Source: JBBSUQ01 sp964389755
GTDB taxonomy: Bacteria > Bacteroidota > Bacteroidia > Flavobacteriales_D > Crocinitomicaceae
NCBI GenBank assembly: GCA_964389755.1
Contig: CAYMEW010000020.1
Location: 12,951-76,950 of the forward strand
DNA: 64,000 nt
Direction of reading: 5' to 3'
The notes below the pieces were generated by a model. That model worked only from the letters and a program-made list of their open reading frames with translations. It was not told the DNA's origin and ran no database searches. Position 1 is the first letter of the stretch, and each line of letters opens with the position of its first letter. A program made the translations under genes and the position numbers. This document shows positions 45,201 to 53,427 of this stretch, one piece after another.

Positions 45201-46558
45201 ACCAGACGAATTGCAATGTATCCTTTGAAGGACAGGCTTTGTCCACAACCTGTACGACCATTCTTAACTACAGTTGGGATTTCGGAGACGGAACAACGGG
45301 AAGCGGAGCGAATATTACGCATTCATTCCCGGGTCCCGGTACCTATACGGTTTGTCTGAATGTATCGGGTACTTCCAACGGAGCACTTTGTCAGAAATCC
45401 ATTTGCAAAGATATCGTTGTGGACTGTTCGGCTCCGTGCGAGTGTGAACTCAAACCGTTCTTTGATGTTACGATCGACGGAAGTAAGTGTAGTGTACACC
45501 TCGAAGGGGATGCGCAGGCGAACGACTGTATGACCAACGTTACGTATGAGTGGCACATCAACGATGGCAGCCCGCTCGAGTACGGACAGAACATCGATCA
45601 CCAGTTTGCTGCTTCGGGAACTTATGAAATCTGCCTGGTGGTATTCGGTGAAGCGAACGGTGAGGAATGTGTTGACTACATCTGCAAAACGGTTGATATT
45701 AACTGTACAGAAAGCTGCGACTGCAAGGATCTGAAGCCTCAGTTCGACATAAAACTCGACACGAAGACCTGTACTTATACCTTCTTCGGTTTATCCGGAC
45801 TGGGTGAAGCCTGTGAGAAAAACCTCGCTTATGACTGGGATTTCGGAGACGGAACAACCTCGATCGGTAAGAAGGTGGGGCATGTATTTAGTAATACCGG
45901 TAGCTACGATGTCTGCCTGACGGTGGCGCTTATGGACGATAAAGGCAAGATCCTTTGCAAAGAACGCTTCTGCAGGAAGGTTGACGTAAGCTGCACGGGT
46001 AATTGCGATTGCAAACTGATTCCATCGTTTGATGTGTATAACTTTGGTAACTGCGATTTCACGTTCTTCGGACATTCGGGTTCGGATTGTGCCAACATCA
46101 AAGCTTACCAGTGGTACGTGAATGGCAGCGGTCCGTATGACGGACAGGTGCTGAACCAGCATTTCAACGTGAACACCACTTATGAAGTGTGTCTCGTGGT
46201 GTACGGTTATACAGACCAGGGTGAATGCGAGGAGCATTATTGCAAGGAATTCTTCTATACGGATTGTTACCCGGCAGGTAAGAGCCTGACCGAAGTACCG
46301 GAGGGAGCTGTTGCCCTGTATCCGAACCCTGCTGCAAGCGAGGTAACTGTGAAGCTGAACGAAGTTATTTCGGACGGTGACCAGGTACAGGTCGTGTTGC
46401 GTGCTGCGGACGGAAGATTACTGGCCACTTATGACCGCGAGCCATCTGCGGAGATTACGCTGGCTATTCCGGAATCGGTTTCCGAAGGATTTATTTTCGT
46501 GGAAATCACCACCGGTGGAAAACGCTATGTGAAGAAATTAATGATCTTAAGGGATTAA
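42251..46558 (+). CDS. M43-type metalloprotease with PKD and Cys-rich repeats, T9SS-sorted
   Basis: Encodes 1435 residues from the ATG at 42251 (signal peptide MKKLIQALGVFALLFAGSSG...). The catalytic zinc motif HETGHFLGLYH is at 234-244, in the style of pappalysin-like M43 proteases, followed by the Cys-rich YMDYTDEGC Met-turn region. A PKD module (YEWDFGDGNTATG) and a long beta domain follow (about 430-800). Five Cys-rich repeats of the form CDCKL-P-FD then lead into WDFGDGTT. The C-terminal sorting domain is ALYPNPAASEVTVKLNE ... KKLMILRD. It is a secreted or surface protease. Processing of host or environmental protein is likely, substrate unknown. Confidence 0.88.
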   Translation: MKKLIQALGVFALLFAGSSGHTQVRQQSEQADVRPHCYFDELLQVRRDRDPGLQGKLDEMDLAVQNYLSGKGGGTALPKSGNLIIPVVVYIVHNNGAENITDTQVLSQMNALNDYYEDYGIQFCLATMNGSTPLPGTTTPGIIRIQNAALTNLDATSEHAALTATSSLSDDRYLRIWVVKSINGGAVAGYSILPDAVPSGEGGIAMDYKAFGEVSTCGCTVLAPGSQHGKILVHETGHFLGLYHTFNEGCAGMTSSDCALHGDRVCDTPPVASPNGGCSTNNSCSESPNLPDDIHNYMDYTDEGCLNHFTDGQNDRMHAMISLYYAQLVSGSNHTYTGINCNGGLLPAFTASSFAPCVGTSVTFTATPVTGATYEWDFGDGNTATGQVANHTYTSPLNPGSVTLTVTSGSSSASAIQTIVVENCQPINNSEAHWYFHDMNALDFSSGAPVYDNSAFVNGTFAFDAQNVNEASAVQSDDNGNLLFYTDGIHVWNSQHQLISSGLHGNHSSMNGAMIVPDPANSNQYYIFTTDVRSHTNPRGLNYTKVQVSGTTASMVPGQLNIPVTVPAGMGFETSANNALISAEGITSVEYPGGYYLIAGAVKNNIESYMVVFNVSSSGVAYHGQRLVGNLLAPLTTYSVLAANIQASPNAKYVAYSSATWNNDPDYVFDFDRCNGTFSNQRLIPVISGSSNFMIEFSPDSRFLYAAYNHNVFQYYVEPCEITGRLIATVPSHEVNVMQRGPNGKIYGTKYTTNELFVIHRPNELCTDAAPNACMFAETGPTMQNGTLVRSGLPNMIDAKLVNPFNHVILAEVSQCSQVCNTYDFEFDGCLSSYNWNFGDPASGSSNTSTAASPSHTFSGAGTYTVTITSGSYSQTLTVEIGASPEIAGSLTICPDNSMTGNYNADIPNGYSVNWSVSGGTIAGLNNQSSVLVNWTSLPGTVTLTLTDDETGCTFTRTVEVVEFCEIQLPCYCKLKPIFNWDVNQTNCNVSFEGQALSTTCTTILNYSWDFGDGTTGSGANITHSFPGPGTYTVCLNVSGTSNGALCQKSICKDIVVDCSAPCECELKPFFDVTIDGSKCSVHLEGDAQANDCMTNVTYEWHINDGSPLEYGQNIDHQFAASGTYEICLVVFGEANGEECVDYICKTVDINCTESCDCKDLKPQFDIKLDTKTCTYTFFGLSGLGEACEKNLAYDWDFGDGTTSIGKKVGHVFSNTGSYDVCLTVALMDDKGKILCKERFCRKVDVSCTGNCDCKLIPSFDVYNFGNCDFTFFGHSGSDCANIKAYQWYVNGSGPYDGQVLNQHFNVNTTYEVCLVVYGYTDQGECEEHYCKEFFYTDCYPAGKSLTEVPEGAVALYPNPAASEVTVKLNEVISDGDQVQVVLRAADGRLLATYDREPSAEITLAIPESVSEGFIFVEITTGGKRYVKKLMILRD

Positions 46559-46580
46559 TTCCATCACTTCACAATTGAGA

Positions 46581-46611
46581 AGGTTGCTCTGAAAGGAGCA
46601 ACCTTTTTTTC
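46581..46611 (+). terminator. Terminator after the M43 protease
   Basis: AGGTTGCTC/GAGCAACCT hairpin followed by a T7 run. Confidence 0.9.
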
Positions 46612-46764
46612 GTTTATACAAGGTGGGAACCCGTTACGGTATCGTCCTTACCGGATGGGGAACATGTTGGGTATACCGTATGCTTACGGGTGGATTGCCC
46701 GGTGAATACCGCATGTATACTTTAAAGCCGGAGCAACCACGGCAGAACCACGGCTCAACCTGCC

Positions 46765-46900
46765 TTCACTTCGTTTCGGCAGGCGAGCCATCTTTCACTT
46801 CGTTTCGGTATGCAGGCCTACTTTCACTTCGTTTCGGCAGGCGAGCCATCTTTCACTTCGTTTCGGTACGCAGGCCTACTTTCACTTCGTTTCGGCAGGC
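46765..46900. repeat. 29-bp tandem repeat (VNTR), five units
   Basis: Units begin at 46765, 46794, 46823, 46852 and 46881, exactly 29 bases apart. All start TTCACTTCGTTTCGG, then alternate between two endings (CAGGCGAGCC... and TATGCAGGCC.../TACGCAGGCC...), so there is a 58-bp higher-order period. No ORF with coding character crosses it. The region is noncoding. Confidence 0.92.
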
Positions 46901-46902
46901 TT

Positions 46903-47150
46903 TTGTTTCTTAAGGAGGAATCTCTTTGGTTTTTCAGTGTGCGGTTCGGATCGATCTGAGCGTAGCAGGTGGTTGGTGCTTTCGGGAGGCTTATGGCGGC
47001 TACTTATTTACAGAACGCAGAATTGTGCGAATTGTTACGCAGGGTATGTGCGAAGGAGCGATGAGTCCGGCCGGGAAGCCGTCCGCCGGATTGCGGACGG
47101 CTGTGTGTGGTGGTTGGTGTTTATGTTGACAGTATTTTGTTTTCTTTCGT
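46903..47150 (-). ncRNA. Possible noncoding transcript downstream of RNA-repair motif 2
   Basis: An ORF-poor stretch lies directly downstream (minus strand) of motif copy 2. It contains a perfect 9-bp hairpin GCCGTCCGC-N6-GCGGACGGC (47078-47101) and two direct 22-bp repeats beginning ACGCAG at 47015 and 47037. By analogy with motif 3, which precedes tRNA-like RNA, a small RNA may be made here. No tRNA-like module is visible, and the boundaries are guesses. Confidence 0.25.
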
Positions 47151-47192
47151 GATACAAAGTTGCGGAGGGTGTGTGCAAGGATTTTGCGCAGC
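47151..47192 (-). promoter_or_regulatory. RNA-repair motif, copy 2
   Basis: GATACAAAGTT (47151-47161), then TGTGCA (47172-47177), seven bases, TGCGCA (47185-47190). The spacing is identical to the copies at 48941 and 63896. The minus strand reads toward 46.9 kb. It probably combines a regulator dyad with a weak -7 box (CAACTTTG). Confidence 0.6.
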
Positions 47193-47307
47193 ATGTTTTT
47201 TCTTATACTATTTTTTGATCCCAGGTCAATTTTTCCTTTGAAGGCTGGAAAATGATACCTTAAACTGAATTCACGTGAGGATTGTCGGCTATTCCCGTTT
47301 TAGAAAC

Positions 47308-47338
47308 TAAAAACGCCCGGAGAATCATTCTCCGGGCG
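47308..47338 (-). terminator. Terminator downstream of rtcB
   Basis: CGCCCGGAGA-N5-TCTCCGGGCG, a 10-bp perfect stem followed on the minus strand by TTTTTA. It lies about 170 bp after the rtcB stop. The interval between holds no convincing gene. Confidence 0.85.
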
Positions 47339-47506
47339 CTCCATGCAAAAACTATTCTCGCTTTCCGATCGGCTTCACACGCATACAGGCATCCGGGTGT
47401 TACACGTAGTGGAAACGGATATTGCCACTAAAATGACTGCGGAAGCCTATGTACGTCCCGATCATCATGCTTTCTGTATTAACGCGGGCCGATTGCAAAA
47501 GATGCC

Positions 47507-48898
47507 TTACCTGTTGTTTTTTCTCTTTTTGTGCCTTCTCCACGGCGCATTCTTCTGTACGTCCCCTGCCATAATACAGCCGTACGGCAGTATTTCATCG
47601 ACCACGGTACCGAGGCCGAACTCACTCATTTGTTCGCGCACCGAAGTGGCGTTCTTGTAAGCCGACGGCAATTCGGTAATGTCGATCTCTTTAGAGAAAA
47701 AGCGGACATCGAGGTCTTTGGTTTCGGTGTGAAATACTTCTTCCACGGTCAGGTGTTCTTTGGACCTCCGGTGTTGCGTCCTGCTCGTGTTACGTCCTGC
47801 GCCATGCGGAGCGAAGCCCAGGTTGTTGGCAGTCGTTTCTCCGTTTACGATCAGTACCGGCTCTGCCATGTTTAGCGGGATGAGTCGCAGGTTATCGGCT
47901 GCATCCGGCAGGAAACCGGCACTGATGGGCGTTGCTCCTTTGGCATGGTAGAACAGGTCGTCCTCGCGAAAAACGAAATTGTGCTCGTTCCAGAAACGAT
48001 GTTCCACATGAAGTCCCGCTTTCTGTGCGGTTGCGTCATGAAGTACCGTGTGATTTTGTTTTGTCCATTCGCGAATGACCTGCAGTGCATTCCAGTATTC
48101 CTGTCCTTCCGGCGTGTCGAAGGGAATCCAGGCATTGTTTGCAAGCGTTTCAGGCGACAATTTTCTCCGGAAGCTTTCCGCTATTTTCATGGCCTTCGTG
48201 TAGAGCATGGCACCGACGCCCCGCGAGCCGTGGTGCGTTACAAGCATCGTTTCTCCCGTTTTTGCCGACCGTCCGACGAAGAGAAAATGGTTTCCGTCTC
48301 CCTGTGTGCCAAGGTGCGCACGTGCCATCCCGGTCATTTCTTTCGTGTATAAAAAGCGATTGTCTTCAAAAGCTTTGAGCAGTTGTTCCGGGAAGCGAAA
48401 TTGTTCGGAGCGATCCCTTCCGCCGGGACCGAAGTGTGTTACGGCATGCGCGGCATCGAGTACGGTTTTCGGATCGGTATCCCCGAAGTTGGTCAGCATA
48501 ACCGAACAACAAATATCGGCGCTGTGCATTCCCGGGTGAATGGCATTTCGCGCCACGGCGACACCTCCTACCGGGATTGTTCCGACCGGGCCCGTAGGGC
48601 AGGCATCCGGCATTATCGCTCCGCTGACAAGTGTGGGAGTGCGCAGCAATTCATTCATACTTTCGACTACTTTCGAGACGTTTTCAGCCTCCAGTTCGTT
48701 TTCAGCCCGGATGTTTATGGCCAGAGGCCTTCTTTCCGCGTGTAACGGCAGCTTCGGAGGTGCTCTGAATTGTTCGAGGTAGGTATTCCTCGCTTCACCT
48801 TCCAGTTGTTCGTCATTGATGTGATCGATCGCTTCGCGAAACCATTTTCCGGGTTCAAAGCCCAGTTCGATGAGTGTATCTCCGTTTATGTTTTCCAT
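47507..48898 (-). CDS. rtcB: RNA 3'-phosphate ligase RtcB
   Basis: GTP- and Mn-dependent ligase that joins 2',3'-cyclic phosphate or 3'-phosphate RNA ends to 5'-OH ends, used in tRNA repair and splicing. Encodes 463 residues. Motifs: SADICCSV at 126-133 (metal Cys131 in place of the usual DIGCG context), GTQGDGNHF at 197-205, HHGSRGVG at 222-229 and the guanylylated His365 in APHGAGR. The C-terminus ends in a basic tail KNAPWRRHKKRKNNR. It is divergent from a WYL regulator across a 121-bp spacer holding the conserved regulatory motif. A role in repairing cleaved RNAs is inferred. Confidence 0.93.
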   Translation of the reverse strand: MENINGDTLIELGFEPGKWFREAIDHINDEQLEGEARNTYLEQFRAPPKLPLHAERRPLAINIRAENELEAENVSKVVESMNELLRTPTLVSGAIMPDACPTGPVGTIPVGGVAVARNAIHPGMHSADICCSVMLTNFGDTDPKTVLDAAHAVTHFGPGGRDRSEQFRFPEQLLKAFEDNRFLYTKEMTGMARAHLGTQGDGNHFLFVGRSAKTGETMLVTHHGSRGVGAMLYTKAMKIAESFRRKLSPETLANNAWIPFDTPEGQEYWNALQVIREWTKQNHTVLHDATAQKAGLHVEHRFWNEHNFVFREDDLFYHAKGATPISAGFLPDAADNLRLIPLNMAEPVLIVNGETTANNLGFAPHGAGRNTSRTQHRRSKEHLTVEEVFHTETKDLDVRFFSKEIDITELPSAYKNATSVREQMSEFGLGTVVDEILPYGCIMAGDVQKNAPWRRHKKRKNNR

Positions 48899-48940
48899 AT
48901 CAACTTATTTTTCTTCGTTATTAAACTGTCCTTTTTGGAC

Positions 48941-48980
48941 GGTACAAAGTTTAATACGAAGTGCGCACTTATTTTGCGCA
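48941..48980 (-). promoter_or_regulatory. RNA-repair motif, copy 1 (rtcB promoter)
   Basis: GGTACAAAGTT at 48941-48951, TGCGCA at 48962-48967, seven bases, TGCGCA at 48975-48980. On the minus strand this reads TGCGCA-N7-TGCGCA, then 13 bases and AACTTTGTACC about 40 bases from the rtcB start. The AAACTTTG part resembles a degenerate -7 box with the dyad where the -33 element would be, as for an activator-dependent promoter. Confidence 0.65.
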
Positions 48981-49019
48981 GTACAAAAATAGCTTTGCAG
49001 AAGTTTTTAAATTTAGCAA

Positions 49020-50066
49020 ATGGCACAGAATAAAAATGCATTGATCCGTTACAAAACGATCGACAAATGCCTTCAAAATACGTACCGTAAATGGACGTTG
49101 AACGACCTGATCGAAGCCTGTTCGGATGCTTTATACGAATACGAGGGGCGTGACGTGGACGTTAGCCGGAGGAGTATTCAACTCGACATTCAGTTGATGC
49201 GGAGCGACAAGCTCGGGTACAACGCACCCATCGAAGTGTATGACCGTAAATATTACCGCTATTCGGAAGAAGGTTACACGATCACAGACATCCCGATCAC
49301 CGAAAGTGACATGCAGGTGCTGAGCGAGAGCGTGGAAGTGCTTCGCCAGTTTAAAGACTTTTCCCTGTTCAGTGAACTGGGTGGGATCATTCAACGGCTG
49401 GAGGATAAGATCTACATGGAAAAAACACATCGCTCTGCAATCATTCACCTGGAGCGCAACGAGCATTTGCAGGGCCTGGAACATTTGGACGTACTTTACC
49501 AGGCGATTCTAAAACAGGTCTGCCTGCTCATTACGTACAAATCATTTTCCGCCGCGGAACCGTCTGAAATCCTGTTCCATCCCTTTATCCTGAAGGAATT
49601 CAACAATCGCTGGTTCCTCGTTGGAAAGCGCCATAATCAGCGCCCAGTCATAACGCTGGCGCTTGACCGGATAATTTCGATCGATTACGACCTGCACGTG
49701 CCGCATTGCGGAGAAGCGTTTGATGGTGACGCCTATTATCAGCATACAGTCGGCGTTACGGTAATGGGGCCGCGACAACTGCGCGAGGTCTTTTTGCGCG
49801 TCGATGCGTATAATGCGCCGTACGTGCTTACCAAACCCCTGCACCGGTCCCAGGAATTGCAGAAAAGAGAGGCAGACGGAAGTATTGTGGTGAAGATCCG
49901 TGCTCATCTGAACTACGAACTGGAGCGACTGATACTCGGGTTCGGTGATTCGATGACGGTGCTGGGTCCGGCCGCGTTCCGAAAACGCATGGCAGAAAAG
50001 ATCGAACGGTCGCTCGCGAATTACACTGTAAATAAAGCGAAACGTGAACCGGCGGTAGATCTCTGA
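49020..50066 (+). CDS. WYL-domain transcription regulator
   Basis: Encodes 348 residues. The N-terminal winged helix (about 1-80) contains WTLNDLIEACSDALYEYEGR and DVSRRSIQLDIQLMRSDKLG. The WYL domain (about 140-230) has LLITYKSFSAAEPSEILFHP and the ligand strand FNNRWFLVGKRHNQRP. A WCX-like C-terminal domain has LRVDAYNAPYVLTKPLH and KIRAHLNYELERLILGFG. WYL proteins sense nucleic acids or nucleotides. It is divergent from rtcB and probably controls the motif sites, replacing the RtcR activator used elsewhere. Confidence 0.85.
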   Translation: MAQNKNALIRYKTIDKCLQNTYRKWTLNDLIEACSDALYEYEGRDVDVSRRSIQLDIQLMRSDKLGYNAPIEVYDRKYYRYSEEGYTITDIPITESDMQVLSESVEVLRQFKDFSLFSELGGIIQRLEDKIYMEKTHRSAIIHLERNEHLQGLEHLDVLYQAILKQVCLLITYKSFSAAEPSEILFHPFILKEFNNRWFLVGKRHNQRPVITLALDRIISIDYDLHVPHCGEAFDGDAYYQHTVGVTVMGPRQLREVFLRVDAYNAPYVLTKPLHRSQELQKREADGSIVVKIRAHLNYELERLILGFGDSMTVLGPAAFRKRMAEKIERSLANYTVNKAKREPAVDL

Positions 50067-50163
50067 AACCGGTATATGTGACCGGAGTCACCTCCGGATG
50101 TAACTTTCATCACATAAAGAGCGCAGGTGTTGGCGTAATTTTACTTCAATAAATAAAGCTGTT

Positions 50164-51576
50164 ATGAAAGTAGAACAAATTTATACCGGCTGTATCGCCC
50201 ATGCAGCCTATTACCTGGAAAGTAACGGGGAGGCGGCTGTTTTCGATCCGCTGCGCGAAGTGCAACCCTACATTGATCGCAGTAAAGCCGACAATGCCAA
50301 AATCAGGTACGTATTCGAAACCCACTTTCACGCCGATTTTGTATCGGGGCACCTGGACCTGGCTCAAAAGACCGGGGCAAAGATCGTGTACGGACCACAG
50401 GCGAAGCCGGGTTTTGAAGCTATTGTTGCGACTGACGGGCAGGAATTCAAAGTGGGAGGCAGCACTGTAAAGGTAATCCATACGCCGGGGCATACGCTTG
50501 AAAGTACGACCTACCTGCTGATCGATGAAGCGGGAAAGCAGCATGGAATCATTACCGGCGATACCTTATTCATCGGAGATGTGGGCCGACCCGACCTGGC
50601 TCAGCACGTGCGTTCCGAACTTACGGAAGACAAACTGGCAGACCTGTTGTTCGATTCTCTTCGCAACAAACTGATGCCTTTGCCCGATGAACTGATCGTT
50701 TATCCGAATCACGGGGCGGGAAGTGCCTGCGGGAAGAAAATGAGTACGGAAACGACCGACACACTCGGGAACCAGAAGCGCACGAACTACGCGCTGCGTG
50801 CAGACATGACGCGGGAGGAATTCAAAAAAGAGTTGCTTACGGGGCTTACGCCGCCGCCTTCTTATTTTCCAAAAAACGTTTTGATGAATATCAACGGGTA
50901 TGAATCGCTGGATGCGGTACTGGACCGTGGCGAACATGCACTTTCACCGCAGGCCTTCGAAGTGTTGGCCAATGAACGGAACGTGCTGATGCTGGATACG
51001 CGTTCTGCCGATGCATTTGCAAAGGGTCATATCCCGAATTCCATTAACATCGGGCTGGATGGCAATTTTGCGATGTGGGTCGGGGAACTGATCCCGGATA
51101 TTCAACAGGAAATCCTGCTGATCACCGATCCGGGAAGCGAGGCAGAAGCTATTACACGTCTGGCACGGGTGGGTTACGATCATGCGATCGGTTACCTGGA
51201 AGGTGGGTTCGAAGCCTGGGAGGCAACGGGCCGGGAAACGGACCGCGTGGAACGAATAAGTGCGGTTGTTTTTGCCGAAGCCTACAAAAAACAACCGGTG
51301 ATCATCGATGTGCGCAAGCGCAGCGAGTTCGATTCGGAACATGTGATCGGAGCGCAGAATATTCCCCTGAATGAACTCAGCAACTCACTGGCGGAAATCC
51401 CAACGCAGGAACCGTTTATTTTGCATTGTGCGGGAGGGTATCGCAGTATGATCGCAGCATCCATCTTACAGGCGCACGGATATCACAATTTCAGGGATGT
51501 GGAAACCGGTTTCGCGGGTATCCTCAAAACGGATGTTCCACGGACGGATTACGTGTGTCCGACGACCTTACTTTAA
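50164..51576 (+). CDS. MBL-fold hydrolase with two rhodanese domains (persulfide dioxygenase-like)
   Basis: Encodes 470 residues. The N-terminal metallo-beta-lactamase domain (about 1-230) has the metal site THFHADFVSGH, TPGHTLEST and NHGAGSACGKK. Two rhodanese domains follow (about 255-345 and 370-465). In the second, the loop HCAGGYRSM carries the active Cys. This architecture oxidises or moves sulfane sulfur. The enzyme probably detoxifies persulfides. It follows the WYL gene by 97 bases on the same strand but shows no link to RNA repair. Confidence 0.88.
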   Translation: MKVEQIYTGCIAHAAYYLESNGEAAVFDPLREVQPYIDRSKADNAKIRYVFETHFHADFVSGHLDLAQKTGAKIVYGPQAKPGFEAIVATDGQEFKVGGSTVKVIHTPGHTLESTTYLLIDEAGKQHGIITGDTLFIGDVGRPDLAQHVRSELTEDKLADLLFDSLRNKLMPLPDELIVYPNHGAGSACGKKMSTETTDTLGNQKRTNYALRADMTREEFKKELLTGLTPPPSYFPKNVLMNINGYESLDAVLDRGEHALSPQAFEVLANERNVLMLDTRSADAFAKGHIPNSINIGLDGNFAMWVGELIPDIQQEILLITDPGSEAEAITRLARVGYDHAIGYLEGGFEAWEATGRETDRVERISAVVFAEAYKKQPVIIDVRKRSEFDSEHVIGAQNIPLNELSNSLAEIPTQEPFILHCAGGYRSMIAASILQAHGYHNFRDVETGFAGILKTDVPRTDYVCPTTLL

Positions 51577-51603
51577 TTACTTGTTGTGACTACCGGAAAG
51601 CGG

Positions 51604-53367
51604 TCAATCCTTCAGCAGGTATATTTTCAGGTACGGCGTTTGCATGCGGATTCCCCCGGGATTCTCGATTCGGAAGCGGATCTCTTTTGCCGGAACCGGC
51701 GGAAAGGTATTGGAATTGATGATGCATTCAAAGTTCGTTCGCGGGGAGAAAAGATGATGCAGGTTGTTGTGCAGAAGCGTGTGTTCCGCACCTGTCGAAT
51801 CGGTGTAGTAAACATGCAGTTTGAGTTCTTCGGCGGGTCTTTCGAGTTCGAAACGGCCTTCCAGTCTGAACGAAAAGGAGCCATCGCCCCAGTAGGATGA
51901 ATCTTTAACGGCGATCTCACAGGACAGTTCCGTAGTCCATTCGGATGAGAAGGTCAATATATCGAAAACGTGATGCGCATTCGGAACCTGTTTTTTGTAG
52001 AGTGCGAGATCGGCGATGGAATCGTAGTATACTTCGCGAAAGCCTTCGGGCGGATCGTTCTTTGCGCGATAGCCCAGGATCAGATAATCCGTATTCTTCG
52101 GAAAGTCGTCAAACAGATACGTAATTATCAGACGATCGTGATTCCGGCGAACAGCCTGATTTAACATCAGGAAAGGCATCCAGTCCGCACCTACTTGTGA
52201 GTCATCTTTTAAAAGTTGCCTCATGCCTTCGTAAGTATTTTCCGAGATGCGGTCCTGCGGTGAAAAGAGCGTAGTATGCAGATTCATGTGGAAAAACAGG
52301 CTTAAGGGGAAGAACAGCAGTAGAAACAAGCCGAAGCGCGCCCGACTGACGGCCGAAAAGGCATGAATGACCAGGAGCAGGAACAGGGGTACGAGGTACA
52401 TTCCGACGCGATCCATCGGGTAATTCATTCCCAGTAATTTGGTAAAAGCCACGAGTGCTACAAGCAACCCGATCGTGTAGGCAATGATCCAATTGAAGGG
52501 ATTTACGAACCATTCGGAAGGTTTTAGCCGGACAAGTCGACGAATGACCAAAAAGGCGCTCAGTGCGAGGATCGCGTATAGAACCCCCTGAATGTAGGAA
52601 GATTCGGAAAAGAGCACTTCTTTGGAAATGGAAGTTCCGGTCACTTCCCACAGCCCGTCCTTCGAGCCCCACCAAAGCAAGCCGGCTTCTTTCAGGCGCA
52701 TGCTGTGTTTGTAGAGCGGCAGGTAAGCGAGCAGGAATAACAGTGTTCCGATCACGTACATGAGCTTATCGCTCAATGCTTTTTTCCGGAACGTAAAGCC
52801 GGCGTGTACCAGAAGCATTCCGACCAGCAGGATCACCGGGATCGTGAAGGCCAGGCAGGAAAACATACTGAGCCAGCCGAGCAGGAAGAAAAGGAGTATT
52901 TTCCACCCTGAATAGTTGCGTGTGATCTCGATCAGCAGGACGATCATCCAGAACCAGGTTCCCATTGAAAAGGCATACCCGCGGGCGAGTGCGGCGTATT
53001 CCACGATCCAGGGAACAGAGATGCAGCAAAGTACCGTAAAGTGCTTCCAACGCAACGACAGGTAGTTAAAAACGAGCCTGTGCCAGGCGGCTACATAGCC
53101 GATGAACCCGATTACGGATAAAAGCCTGAAAAAGAAAAAATGGTCGATGCCGAGGCTGTACCAGAAATGCGCCGCGAAGGAAACGAGTAAATGGTTATTG
53201 GCATCAAGAACGGCCCTGTCGTTCCAGATATTTCCGGACATGAAATAGTGAAAATAACTCGCTGATTCGTCGAAGAGCGGCATCACGAAAAAGGCTCTCA
53301 GGATCACGTAGATGAAGAGTGCTGCAATAGCGGAAAGGTAAATGATCCTGTAGGAACGTTCTCTCAT
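51604..53367 (-). CDS. Polytopic membrane protein, glycosyltransferase-like
   Basis: Encodes 587 residues with about 11-12 TM helices in the first 400 residues and a soluble C-terminal domain (about 400-587) that is beta-rich and acidic. The early segment VMPLFDESASYFHYFMSG contains an Asp-Glu pair after TM1, as in GT-C (PMT/ArnT-like) glycosyltransferases. It may glycosylate lipid-linked substrates at the outer face of the membrane. Similarity is only to the GT-C pattern. It is convergent with the MBL gene. Confidence 0.6.
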   Translation of the reverse strand: MRERSYRIIYLSAIAALFIYVILRAFFVMPLFDESASYFHYFMSGNIWNDRAVLDANNHLLVSFAAHFWYSLGIDHFFFFRLLSVIGFIGYVAAWHRLVFNYLSLRWKHFTVLCCISVPWIVEYAALARGYAFSMGTWFWMIVLLIEITRNYSGWKILLFFLLGWLSMFSCLAFTIPVILLVGMLLVHAGFTFRKKALSDKLMYVIGTLLFLLAYLPLYKHSMRLKEAGLLWWGSKDGLWEVTGTSISKEVLFSESSYIQGVLYAILALSAFLVIRRLVRLKPSEWFVNPFNWIIAYTIGLLVALVAFTKLLGMNYPMDRVGMYLVPLFLLLVIHAFSAVSRARFGLFLLLFFPLSLFFHMNLHTTLFSPQDRISENTYEGMRQLLKDDSQVGADWMPFLMLNQAVRRNHDRLIITYLFDDFPKNTDYLILGYRAKNDPPEGFREVYYDSIADLALYKKQVPNAHHVFDILTFSSEWTTELSCEIAVKDSSYWGDGSFSFRLEGRFELERPAEELKLHVYYTDSTGAEHTLLHNNLHHLFSPRTNFECIINSNTFPPVPAKEIRFRIENPGGIRMQTPYLKIYLLKD

Positions 53368-53427
53368 TGAGTTGACTATCTAAACGCACAAAAATAGGAA
53401 AATAAGCCTTTTCCCGAGCAAAGTCAT

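Noticed and set aside
47343..47660. Plus-strand frame starting MQKLFSLSDRLHTHTG
   Set aside because: It opens right behind the rtcB terminator and its second half is the antisense of the rtcB 3' end. The first 55 codons look partly coding, but there is no conserved motif and no independent support.
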